64,000 nt of DNA from positions 103,627 through 167,626 of the forward strand of contig CACAYF010000001.1 in the NCBI GenBank assembly GCA_902536655.1, read 5' to 3'. The DNA is from an uncultured Alphaproteobacteria bacterium (GTDB lineage Bacteria; Pseudomonadota; Alphaproteobacteria; Methylaequorales; Methylaequoraceae). The position numbers were made by a program, and so were the translations under genes. Numbering within the stretch: the stretch's first letter is position 1; the number at the start of each line of letters is the position of its first letter. The notes beneath the pieces are model-generated. The model did no database searches. It worked only from the letters and a program-made list of their open reading frames with translations, and was not told the DNA's origin. Shown piece after piece: positions 1 to 7,654 of the stretch.

Positions 1-465
1 CCTCAAATTGATAATTCGGGACTAAAAGCACTTCAGGAATATTTATGGCCTGGTAATGTAAGAGAATTAAAAAATGTTATTGAGAGAGCAGCTATTATTT
101 TTCCAGAAAAAAATATTAATGGCAAAAACATTAAAGAAAATTTGTTAAAAGTAAATTTGCCTGACAACTCTCAGGAAAAACAGGAGTTATGGGAAATGAC
201 ATCTGACCTTTCTCCAATACAAATCGAAACAAGTTCTGATTCTAATTCAATGCCACACCCAAATCATTATAAAAAATGGTTTGATTTCCTAGACAAGATC
301 GATCTTCGTAGACATTTAAGTGATGTTGAATTTAACTTAATAGAAGGAGCACTAAAGAAAAGTAATGGATCTGTGACTGAGGCTTCAAAATGTTTGAAAA
401 TAAACAGAACGACTTTAATTGAAAAAATGAAAAAATACTCAATTCCTAAGCTCGGAAATGACTAA
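1..465 (+). CDS. FleQ-like sigma-54-dependent activator, C-terminal part (5' cut by window)
   Basis: The frame is open from base 1, so only about the last 154 codons are present. The visible part begins at the end of an AAA+ sigma-54-interaction domain, with the classic WPGNVRELKNVIERA motif around residues 18-32 of the fragment. A linker follows, then a C-terminal Fis-type helix-turn-helix whose end (TEASKCLKINRTTLIEKMKKY) carries the RTTLxEKMxKY signature I associate with FleQ/FlrA flagellar regulators rather than NtrC or FlbD. Proteins of this group activate RNA polymerase-sigma54 at flagellar promoters. The flgB-F cluster at the other end of the window fits that role. Its stop overlaps the converging trhO gene by 4 bp. 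The receiver or other N-terminal domain is outside the window, so the subfamily call rests on the HTH alone. Confidence 0.75.
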   Translation, partial: PQIDNSGLKALQEYLWPGNVRELKNVIERAAIIFPEKNINGKNIKENLLKVNLPDNSQEKQELWEMTSDLSPIQIETSSDSNSMPHPNHYKKWFDFLDKIDLRRHLSDVEFNLIEGALKKSNGSVTEASKCLKINRTTLIEKMKKYSIPKLGND

Positions 466-1373
466 CTTCCTAAATGTTTTATTCCTTTCTTTTTTGCAAT
501 TTGCATTTGTCTTCGCCTTTCGTTATACCTTGCTTTTTGCTTTTTAGATCTTTCTTTAAAACATTTAGGGCAAGACACTCCTAGTTTAAAATATTTTGAT
601 TCAATGTCTACGTAAGTTATCGCAGATCTACATGCAAAACATTGAGAATACAATCCTTTTTCAAGTTTATCATTTAGTGAAACTCTTTCATCAAAAACGA
701 AACATTCACCCTGCCACATTTTATTTTTATTTTTAGTTTTTTTTAAATATTCAATAATTCCACCCTCAAGTTGAAAGATATTTTTATACCCTTCATTAAT
801 TAAAAAATTACTTGCTTTTTCACACCTGATTCCCCCTGTACAAAACATTCCAATTTTTTTTTCAAAAAATTTTTTTTTATTTTTCTTAAACCAAATCGGA
901 AACTCTCTAAAATTAGTAGTTTTAGTTTTTACTGAAGATTTGAATGTACCAATATCCGATTCATATTTATTTCTTGTATCGATAATAACGGAGTTTGGAT
1001 CAGAAATTAACTTATCCCATGAATCAGGATCAACAAAAGCACCAGTCATTTTTTCTGGACAAATATTTTTTTGTCCAAGAGATACTATTTCTTTTTTTTC
1101 TTTAATCTTAAGTCTTAAAAAAGAATGATTATTATCAAATTGATTTTTAAATTTAATTTCCTTTGTTATTAAAGTATTGATTAAATTCTTAACCTTTTCA
1201 AATTGTTCTGCTAATACTGAAAATGATGCATTGATACCTTCTTTCCCTATAATAAAAGTTCCTTTAATATTGAATTTCTTTAAATCAGTTAAGAGTTTTG
1301 ATTTTATAATTCCAGGATTTCTTAGATAGACAAATTTGTAAAAGCTGGATACTATAAATTTTTCTTTATGCAT
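462..1373 (-). CDS. trhO: tRNA uridine(34) hydroxylase TrhO (rhodanese family, YceA-like)
   Basis: The 303-residue protein has the TrhO/YceA architecture: an N-terminal ferredoxin-like domain (to about residue 95), a rhodanese domain (about 125-215) and a Cys-rich tail with CFAC and CPKC pairs that looks like a zinc knuckle. The rhodanese active-site loop CTGGIRCEK is intact, with the catalytic Cys at about residue 178. Family members make 5-hydroxyuridine at the tRNA wobble position in the prechorismate-independent, O2-dependent route. The start ATG lies in a palindromic ATGCAT shared with the divergent marC-family gene, so the two coding regions overlap by 6 bp at their 5' ends. The 3' end overlaps the fleQ-like gene by 4 bp. 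Confidence 0.9.
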   Translation of the reverse strand: MHKEKFIVSSFYKFVYLRNPGIIKSKLLTDLKKFNIKGTFIIGKEGINASFSVLAEQFEKVKNLINTLITKEIKFKNQFDNNHSFLRLKIKEKKEIVSLGQKNICPEKMTGAFVDPDSWDKLISDPNSVIIDTRNKYESDIGTFKSSVKTKTTNFREFPIWFKKNKKKFFEKKIGMFCTGGIRCEKASNFLINEGYKNIFQLEGGIIEYLKKTKNKNKMWQGECFVFDERVSLNDKLEKGLYSQCFACRSAITYVDIESKYFKLGVSCPKCFKERSKKQKARYNERRRQMQIAKKKGIKHLGS

Positions 1374-1988
1374 GACATATTTCTTCAGAATTTTTTAAAA
1401 GCATTCATAGCCATTGATCCAATTTCTTTGATTCCTATTTTAACACTTATTACTCAGGGTTTAAATACAAAAAAAACAATAAAACTCTCTGGATTTGTAT
1501 TTTTAATCACATGCAGTGTACTAATCTTTTTTTCATTATATGGAAATTCTTTTTTGGTTTTTATGGGTATTTCTATATCATCTTTTCAAATTATTGGAGG
1601 TTTTTTTCTTTTAATCATTTCTTATGAGATGGTATTTGAAAAAAGGGTAAAAAGAAAGACAACAATTGCCAATGAATTAATTGACGAACAAGATTTGAAT
1701 AGTTTGGCTGTATTTCCCATTTCAATCCCATTGATTGCTGGACCGTCAGCTATAACACTTTCCGTTTTAATTTCAAAGGATATAGACTACACAATAGTTA
1801 GTTTTTATACTCAAATCTTTCCACTGATATTGACATTATTTTTAACTTCTATGATTATCATTTTTTCGAATTTTTTTATGAATTTTCTTAACAAAACAAT
1901 TATGAATGTATTACAAAAAATATTTGGATTGATTTTAGGTGCCCTCGCGGTTGAATATGTAATAAAAGGCTGGAGTTTAATAATATGA
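1368..1988 (+). CDS. MarC family integral membrane protein (UPF0056)
   Basis: The 206-residue protein is almost entirely hydrophobic, with about six membrane segments. It has the family features: an N-terminal FLKAFIAIDPISLIPI stretch and a mid-protein FPISIPLIAGPSAITLSVL segment. The function of MarC proteins is unsettled; the old link to multiple antibiotic resistance was withdrawn for E. coli MarC. The chosen ATG is the one shared with trhO in ATGCAT; the hydrophobic first helix begins a few residues later, so a much later start is unlikely. The stop overlaps the next gene in an ATGA junction, which suggests coupled translation. Confidence 0.85.
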   Translation: MHDIFLQNFLKAFIAIDPISLIPILTLITQGLNTKKTIKLSGFVFLITCSVLIFFSLYGNSFLVFMGISISSFQIIGGFFLLIISYEMVFEKRVKRKTTIANELIDEQDLNSLAVFPISIPLIAGPSAITLSVLISKDIDYTIVSFYTQIFPLILTLFLTSMIIIFSNFFMNFLNKTIMNVLQKIFGLILGALAVEYVIKGWSLII

Positions 1989-2452
1989 ATGTAAAATCTC
2001 CATGCATAAATGTTTGCAAGTTAAATCCTAAAAATAATTTGTGTGAGGGATGTTTGAGGAACTCTGATGAAATTAGTAATTGGTCTAAATATACAGAAAA
2101 TAAAAAAAGAAAAATAATTGCAATATTAAAAAATAGAAAGTTAGCAACTTTAATAGTATTATTTTTAATTTTTTTTAACGATTGTTTTTCAAATGAGTTG
2201 TGGGTAGGTAAATGGAAGGCTCTGGATAAATGGCAATCAGAATTTCTCATTGAAATATATGCTGACGGTACAGCTTCAACTGATTATGGAAATGGGGAAA
2301 ATGGAAATTGGACGATTGTTGATGGAAATCTACAAATTATTTGGGAATCTGGAACAAAAGATTATATTTTTAGTGGAGTTATGGGCTATCAAAGACTTTC
2401 AAAAATTAGAGGTGATAGTTATACCTCTGGAATGAGAAAATTACTTGACTAA
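1985..2452 (+). CDS. DUF1289 Cys-motif domain fused to a membrane anchor and an exported C-terminal domain
   Basis: The 155-residue protein has two unlike halves. Residues 1-35 match DUF1289 (C7-x3-C11-x8-C20-x2-C23, then an EISNW-type end), normally a stand-alone metal-binding-type mini-protein of proteobacteria. A basic stretch and one hydrophobic segment (about residues 50-68) follow, then a polar domain of about 85 residues beginning NELWVGKWKALDKW, with repeated Trp, Gly and Tyr that suggest a small beta-barrel. If the hydrophobic segment is a signal anchor, the Cys domain is cytoplasmic and the Trp-rich domain periplasmic. No ATG, GTG or TTG lies in a position to start the second half separately. 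I do not recognise the C-terminal domain. The start overlaps the marC-family stop by 4 bp; the end overlaps the converging DUF2794 gene by 12 bp. Confidence 0.75.
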   Translation: MNVKSPCINVCKLNPKNNLCEGCLRNSDEISNWSKYTENKKRKIIAILKNRKLATLIVLFLIFFNDCFSNELWVGKWKALDKWQSEFLIEIYADGTASTDYGNGENGNWTIVDGNLQIIWESGTKDYIFSGVMGYQRLSKIRGDSYTSGMRKLLD

Positions 2453-2749
2453 CTTTAAATACGGCTTTTTTAAATAGTTAATAACTTTTCTTAAACTTTT
2501 GGAACTTGTTAAAATATTATTCTGAGATGAAAGTGTAAAAATGCTGTTATTTTTATAATTTTTTTTTATCTCCAGACTCGGACCGTGCTTAAAAGACCTA
2601 TGAATGGCAAATACAGCATAACTTTTTTGAAAAGTAATTGAATAATCCTTCCATTCACCTATTGAAATTTTTTTTGAATATAATTCCATGATTTCATGTA
2701 TTTCTTGTTTTTTAAAACTAATGATTTTTGATTTTTTTAAATTATTCAT
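2441..2749 (-). CDS. DUF2794 family protein
   Basis: The 102-residue protein matches the alphaproteobacterial DUF2794 pattern: an N-terminal helix with LYSKKISIGEWKDYSI, then AVFAIHRS, and an EIKKN strand followed by a basic C-terminus ending in L-x-LVK. No function is established for the family. It is soluble, has no signal peptide, and is transcribed divergently from the yfgM-bamB-der group with 85 bp between the starts. Confidence 0.8.
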   Translation of the reverse strand: MNNLKKSKIISFKKQEIHEIMELYSKKISIGEWKDYSITFQKSYAVFAIHRSFKHGPSLEIKKNYKNNSIFTLSSQNNILTSSKSLRKVINYLKKPYLKLVK

Positions 2750-2834
2750 AAATATAAAATTGAAATTTTAATTTGATAGAATATAAATACATTACATATA
2801 TGATATTAAACTAATTTGGAAAATAAATAAAAAA

Positions 2835-3479
2835 ATGAGTGAAGAATTTATTAGAGAAGTTGATGAGGATTTAAAAGAAGAAAAAAGATTAAAACTTTGG
2901 AAAAAACTGCTTCCTTACGTAGTTAGCATCTCTTTGGGTGTAATCTTAAGTACAAGTGGATATGTTTTTTGGGAAAATTACACAAATAAAACGAAACAAC
3001 AACTAGGCGATGATTTCACTGCAGCTGTCGAACTTTCAAATGAAGAAGATATTGATGCTGCATTGATTGCATTAGATAGAATAGTAGATAAAGGCTCTGA
3101 TGGATATGTAACTATGGCAAAAATAAAAAAAGCATCCATACTCATTTCTAAAGGAGATATTAATAAAGGGCTTGATATCTATTTAGATCTTGAAAAAAAC
3201 GCAGTCGATCAATCATTCAGAGACATTGCAACGATACTTTTTGTAATGAACTCAATAGATTTCGAACAGCCAGAAAAACTTTTAGATAAATTGGATCCAT
3301 TAAGAAATAGTATGATCTGGAAATCGTCTGCACTTGAATTGACAGCTTTTATTTATCTTAAAAATGACCAAAAGAAAAAAGCATTAGAAACTTTCGAAGA
3401 AATTAAAATGCTTCCAAACAAACCTTCTTCATTAGGCTTAAGAGCTCAGAATATGATTGATTTTCTAAAGAAAGAATAA
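2835..3479 (+). CDS. YfgM-like membrane-anchored TPR protein
   Basis: The 214-residue protein has a short cytoplasmic N-terminus (EEFIREVDEDLKEEKRLKLW), one membrane segment at about residues 25-46 ending in the typical FWENY, and a periplasmic helical-repeat region of the TPR_21 type. In E. coli, YfgM is an ancillary SecYEG/PpiD-associated periplasmic chaperone encoded next to bamB. Here too it directly precedes bamB (1 bp gap) and der, so the yfgM-bamB-der order is conserved. Sequence similarity beyond the topology is weak by eye, so the name rests partly on synteny. Confidence 0.8.
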   Translation: MSEEFIREVDEDLKEEKRLKLWKKLLPYVVSISLGVILSTSGYVFWENYTNKTKQQLGDDFTAAVELSNEEDIDAALIALDRIVDKGSDGYVTMAKIKKASILISKGDINKGLDIYLDLEKNAVDQSFRDIATILFVMNSIDFEQPEKLLDKLDPLRNSMIWKSSALELTAFIYLKNDQKKKALETFEEIKMLPNKPSSLGLRAQNMIDFLKKE

Positions 3480-3480
3480 A

Positions 3481-4767
3481 TTGAGAAAAAAGTATATAAT
3501 AATAATCTTTTTTTTTTTGATTATTCATTCATGCTCGTACTTTGATGAGTCTGAAGAAATTCTTCCTGGACAAAGACAAAGTGTATTTAAATTTGAAGAC
3601 GATATCATCCTTAAATCAAATGAGAGAATCAATATAGATAAGAGTATTTACGTTGATTCTTGGTCTCAGCAATTTCAGAACGAAAGAAATCATCTATTCC
3701 ATTTTAAGAGTAAAACTAAACTTTCACTAAAAAAAAAAATTAAGCTCAACGATATAGCTTTCGATAAGATAGATCATATTACTACCCCAGTATTTGATTT
3801 AAAAAATGTGTATTATGCAGATAATGATTTTAACGTTTATTCCACAAGTCTAGAAAATGGAAAAATTAATTGGATTGTCAAATTAGCAAACGAAAAAGAC
3901 GAAAATTTGCCATTTATTGGTGGTTTTTCTCTTCACAAAAATGAGTTATTTATCTCATCCGGTTTAGGAAATATTTATTCTGTAAATGCAGAAAATGGAA
4001 AAATTTTGTGGAAAAAAAAGTTATTAGTTCAATTTTCCAGGCCTCCTTTAGTATTCAAGAATAAAATTATTGTTGTTTCTGATGATAATCAAACATTCGC
4101 TTTAAATACTGAAGATGGAAATTTAATGTGGTCTCATGTTGGAAATATAGAAGAAGTCTCAATTATTGGTGGCTCAAAACCAGTGGTTACAGAAAATATT
4201 GTAATTGTTTCATATTCCTCTGGTGAAATTTACGCACTTGATCATAATGATGGAACCTTAATATGGTTTGATAATATAACGTCTGGAAATTTTTTTAGTA
4301 AATCACCGTTAAATGATATTCAATCACCCATTTCGATTGTAGGTGACAAGGTGTTTGTTCCGTCATATTCAGACAAATTCATAGCATATGAAATTAGTAA
4401 TGGAAATAAAATATGGAATCTTAAATTATCTTCAATTAATCCTTTTGTTGTTTCTGGAGGATCAATTTATCTAATAGACACTCTAGGAAGATTATTATGT
4501 ATTGACAAAATTAACGGAAAATTATTGTGGGCTGTTCAGTTAAAAGTTTCAAATAATGGAGATGAAATCAATTGGTATGGTCCACTTCTAAGTTCTAATA
4601 AATTGATATTAAATAATTCAGATGGACAGGTAATTTCAATCTCTCCGTTTACTGGAAAATTGCTTAGTAAAATAAAGTTCTACGAAGAACTTGTATCAAA
4701 TCCAATTAATATTGGTGATCAAATAATTCTAATTTCAAAAAAAGGTACATTGTTTATTTTGGGTTAA
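3481..4767 (+). CDS. bamB: Outer membrane assembly lipoprotein BamB
   Basis: The 428-residue protein begins with a lipoprotein signal peptide: two basic residues, a hydrophobic core, and lipobox-like IIHSC with Cys18 as the likely lipidated residue. The rest is a PQQ-type eight-bladed beta-propeller, seen as repeating 'ENGKINW', 'ENGKILWKK', 'EDGNLMWSH', 'NDGTLIWF' and 'INGKLLW' blade ends. BamB is a periplasm-facing subunit of the BAM complex that inserts beta-barrels. The start is TTG, one base after the yfgM stop. No upstream ATG is available and the signal peptide begins at this TTG. der follows after 2 bp, so the genes are probably co-transcribed. Confidence 0.92.
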   Translation: MRKKYIIIIFFFLIIHSCSYFDESEEILPGQRQSVFKFEDDIILKSNERINIDKSIYVDSWSQQFQNERNHLFHFKSKTKLSLKKKIKLNDIAFDKIDHITTPVFDLKNVYYADNDFNVYSTSLENGKINWIVKLANEKDENLPFIGGFSLHKNELFISSGLGNIYSVNAENGKILWKKKLLVQFSRPPLVFKNKIIVVSDDNQTFALNTEDGNLMWSHVGNIEEVSIIGGSKPVVTENIVIVSYSSGEIYALDHNDGTLIWFDNITSGNFFSKSPLNDIQSPISIVGDKVFVPSYSDKFIAYEISNGNKIWNLKLSSINPFVVSGGSIYLIDTLGRLLCIDKINGKLLWAVQLKVSNNGDEINWYGPLLSSNKLILNNSDGQVISISPFTGKLLSKIKFYEELVSNPINIGDQIILISKKGTLFILG

Positions 4768-4769
4768 AA

Positions 4770-6086
4770 ATGCCAGTTAAGATAATTATACTCGGTAAGC
4801 CAAATGTGGGAAAATCATCGTTATTTAATACGATTTTGAAAAAAAATATCGCAATTGTCGATAATTTTCCTGGTTTGACTATTGACTTAAGAAAAAAAAC
4901 AATAAGTTTGTGGGATATGGAATGTGAATTTGTTGATTCACCTGGTCTTGTAAAACCATCTAACGAAATTGAAGAAAAAATAAAGAAGAACACTATTGAA
5001 TATTCAAAATCATCTGATTTGATTGTTATCGTATTTGATGGTACATCAGATTTATCATATGAAGATTCTGATATAATAGTATTAGCAAGAAAATTTAATA
5101 AACCTATTTTATTGGTAGTAAACAAAACTGAGGGAAATTATTCTCAAAACGTTTTAAATGAATTAAACAAATCTGGTTTAGGGAAACCAATACTTGTCTC
5201 TGCAGCTCATAACCAGTCAATTGATCAATTGAAATGGCAAATATACGAATCTTTAAAGAACTTGAAAACTATGGAAGAAAATGTAGAGCAATTTAATGAC
5301 TTTTCAATTGCAATTGTTGGCAAGACTAATTCAGGTAAATCAACATTGTTTAATTTGATTAAAAAAAAAAAGATTGCAATAACCGGTTCTCAACCGAATC
5401 TGACCAGAGATTCGATAGAAACTAATGTTAGTTTAAAGAATTCTAATTTTAAGATGTTTGATACAGCCGGTTTCTCAAAAAGTAATAAAGAACACGTTCA
5501 TGAATTAGCAATTAATCAGACTCTAAAAAAAATAAGACTATGTAATGTTTTGTTAATTGTTTTGGATATTAATAATTATTATGAAAAAATAAATTCTAAA
5601 ATTTTAAGTTTGGTCAATTCTGAGAATAGATGTCATGTAGTATTGATGAATAAAATCGATAGTGTTAATGATTACCAACAGCAAAAAATTAAAAAACATC
5701 TTCACGATTTAAATCCACAAATAAGAGAAACACCTGTATTATTTGTTTCAGCAAAAGAAAATATTGGATTTGAGAATTTGCATTCTATAATTGAGAAACA
5801 ATTAAAATCATGGAAAAAAAGAATTAAAACAAGTGATTTAAATGAATGGTTGGGTAAAGTAATGACTGAAAATCCTCCTCCTTTAAAAAACGGTAGAGCT
5901 GTAAAACTGAAATTTGCTTCACAGGTGAGTGTTTCTCCTCCCAAATTTAATATTTTTTCAAATCATCCTGGTGCTATTAATAACCAATATAAAAAGTATT
6001 TATCCAACAAGCTTAAGAGAAGATTCCAGTTAGAAGCCGTACCAATAAAGGTTAGATTTAAAAAAACTAATAATCCATATGAATAA
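4770..6086 (+). CDS. der: Ribosome biogenesis GTPase Der (EngA)
   Basis: The 438-residue protein has tandem GTPase domains followed by the KH-like C-terminal domain, the diagnostic Der arrangement. The first G1 is GKPNVGKS (residues 9-16) and the second is GKTNSGKS (about 184-191). The second domain has the usual LTRD switch and DTAG. The first is more divergent: LTIDLR replaces the TRDR switch, DSPG replaces DTPG, and the G4 motif reads NKTE rather than NKxD. Der acts in 50S subunit maturation. Its last 8 bp overlap the fccA-like gene. Confidence 0.95.
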   Translation: MPVKIIILGKPNVGKSSLFNTILKKNIAIVDNFPGLTIDLRKKTISLWDMECEFVDSPGLVKPSNEIEEKIKKNTIEYSKSSDLIVIVFDGTSDLSYEDSDIIVLARKFNKPILLVVNKTEGNYSQNVLNELNKSGLGKPILVSAAHNQSIDQLKWQIYESLKNLKTMEENVEQFNDFSIAIVGKTNSGKSTLFNLIKKKKIAITGSQPNLTRDSIETNVSLKNSNFKMFDTAGFSKSNKEHVHELAINQTLKKIRLCNVLLIVLDINNYYEKINSKILSLVNSENRCHVVLMNKIDSVNDYQQQKIKKHLHDLNPQIRETPVLFVSAKENIGFENLHSIIEKQLKSWKKRIKTSDLNEWLGKVMTENPPPLKNGRAVKLKFASQVSVSPPKFNIFSNHPGAINNQYKKYLSNKLKRRFQLEAVPIKVRFKKTNNPYE

Positions 6087-6366
6087 AATTCTTCTTTATT
6101 TTATTCTTTTTTTATCAAGCAATGTGTTTGCAGATCAAGATAAAACTATAAATTTAATAGTTGAAAATTGTAAATCCTGTCATAACCTCAATAAACAAGT
6201 AACAAAAAAAATTCCAGACATGAATAATTTAGAAAAAGAAGAATTTATAAGATTAATGACGAAATATAAAAATGATAAAGATAATAGTGTAATGAATAGG
6301 ATTTCTAGGGTCTTTACAGATAATGATATTTTAAAAATAGCGGACAAAATTTATGGAAAAAAATAG
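6079..6366 (+). CDS. Small c-type cytochrome, probable cytochrome subunit of sulfide dehydrogenase
   Basis: The 95-residue precursor has a signal peptide cleaved after VFA (residue 18) and a single haem-binding motif CKSCH (Cys31, Cys34, His35). Met72 in NSVMNRISRVFTD is the probable sixth ligand; 'NSVM' followed by 'FTD' is usual in FccA-type domains. The gene overlaps der by 8 bp and overlaps fccB by 14 bp, the close pairing expected for the two subunits of a periplasmic flavocytochrome c. The cytochrome would accept electrons from the flavoprotein and pass them to the respiratory chain. The family call depends on the partner; alone it is just a monohaem cytochrome. Confidence 0.82.
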   Translation: MNKILLYFILFLSSNVFADQDKTINLIVENCKSCHNLNKQVTKKIPDMNNLEKEEFIRLMTKYKNDKDNSVMNRISRVFTDNDILKIADKIYGKK

Positions 6367-7651
6367 ATCTGGCAGAAGAAAATTTATTTCTAATACTATA
6401 ACTACTTTAGCGTTCCTTTTTCTCGCTAATACTTTTTTATTAAAAAGATTAAATTCTAAAACAAGACCAAAAATTGTAATTGTCGGTTTGGGAATAGGAG
6501 GAGCTACCTGCCTTCAATATTTGAATAAAATTTCTAACTTTGTCGACATAATTGTTATTGAAAAACAAAATGTATATCAAACAGGTCCACTTTCTAACCT
6601 TGTGATTGGGAATATATTACAACGCAAAGATATTTGTTTTAAAATAAATAAAAAAAAATATAAAAACGTAAAATTTATTTTCGAAAATGTAAAAAGAATT
6701 GATGTTGAAAATAAAAGTGTAGTATTTTCAAAAAACTTGAAAGTTAAATTTGATTTCTTAATTTTATCTCCTGGAATTAGTTATAAAAATGATATTTTGA
6801 AAGGATATAATGTATCAGACAAGAAAAATATTCCACACTGTTGGGATGGAGAAAGCAATATCACCCAGTTTAAAAAAAGGTTAAGAGATTTAGAAAATAA
6901 CTCAAAAATAATAATAACCTCGCCTGATTATCCCTACAGATGTCCTCCAGCACCATACGAGAGAGCTACTTTAATTGCTAATTATCAAAGAAAATTAAAT
7001 AAAAAAGTTAAAATTTTAATTCTTGATTCAAAAAATTCATTTACGAAACAAGAAAATTATTTTCGTGAGTGGCAAATTAATTTTCGTGACGAAATAGAGT
7101 GGATACCAAGGAGTAAGGGTGGAAAAGTTATTTTTTATGATCAAAAAAAAAATCTAGTAAAAAATTCAGATGGTCAAATTTTTAAAGGAGATTTCATACA
7201 CATAATACCTGAACAAAAAGCAGCTAGTATTTTCTTTGATTCAGAGTTATTGAATGACGGCAAAGACTGGTGTGAAATAAACCCAATATCGTTTGAAATT
7301 AATCGTTTCAAGGATATTTATGCTGTTGGAGATTCAATAGACGCCTGGGCAATGCCAAAATCAGCATTTTCAGCAAACAGTCAAGCTAAGATTTTGGCAA
7401 TAAATTTGATTAATAAAATTCTGGAAAAGGATTATATTGATCCCGTTTTTTTGAATACTTGTTATAGTTTTTCTAAAGAGGACAGAGCATTTTCAATTTC
7501 TGCATGGTATAGATTAAATATGACAAAAGACAAAATTATTTCGTTAGGAAGTAGCGAAAGTAATGTATACGCCAATGATAACGACAGAAAATTAGAGGCT
7601 CAACACGCGATTGGCTGGTATGAAACTATGGTTAATGATCTTTTTATGTAG
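6353..7651 (+). CDS. fccB: Flavocytochrome c sulfide dehydrogenase, flavoprotein subunit
   Basis: The 432-residue protein begins with a Tat-like signal (GRRKFIS, twin Arg at residues 8-9, then a hydrophobic segment), followed by a Rossmann FAD motif VIVGLGIGGATC (about 42-53). Two Cys contexts are diagnostic of FccB/SoxF: YRCPPAPYERA (Cys197) and NTCYS (Cys370), the pair that forms the redox-active disulfide by the flavin in characterised FccB. A second FAD motif, YAVGDSID, is present. The enzyme oxidises sulfide in the periplasm. It overlaps the cytochrome gene by 14 bp and ends 3 bp from the converging SDR gene. No sox gene is in the window. No Ala-x-Ala cleavage site is obvious, so the signal may stay as an anchor. 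Confidence 0.9.
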   Translation: MEKNRSGRRKFISNTITTLAFLFLANTFLLKRLNSKTRPKIVIVGLGIGGATCLQYLNKISNFVDIIVIEKQNVYQTGPLSNLVIGNILQRKDICFKINKKKYKNVKFIFENVKRIDVENKSVVFSKNLKVKFDFLILSPGISYKNDILKGYNVSDKKNIPHCWDGESNITQFKKRLRDLENNSKIIITSPDYPYRCPPAPYERATLIANYQRKLNKKVKILILDSKNSFTKQENYFREWQINFRDEIEWIPRSKGGKVIFYDQKKNLVKNSDGQIFKGDFIHIIPEQKAASIFFDSELLNDGKDWCEINPISFEINRFKDIYAVGDSIDAWAMPKSAFSANSQAKILAINLINKILEKDYIDPVFLNTCYSFSKEDRAFSISAWYRLNMTKDKIISLGSSESNVYANDNDRKLEAQHAIGWYETMVNDLFM

Positions 7652-7654
7652 AAA

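Noticed and set aside
1900..2250. 116-codon minus-strand frame opposite the DUF1289 fusion gene
   Set aside because: Antisense to well-supported coding sequence, no family features, and no room for a regulated start.
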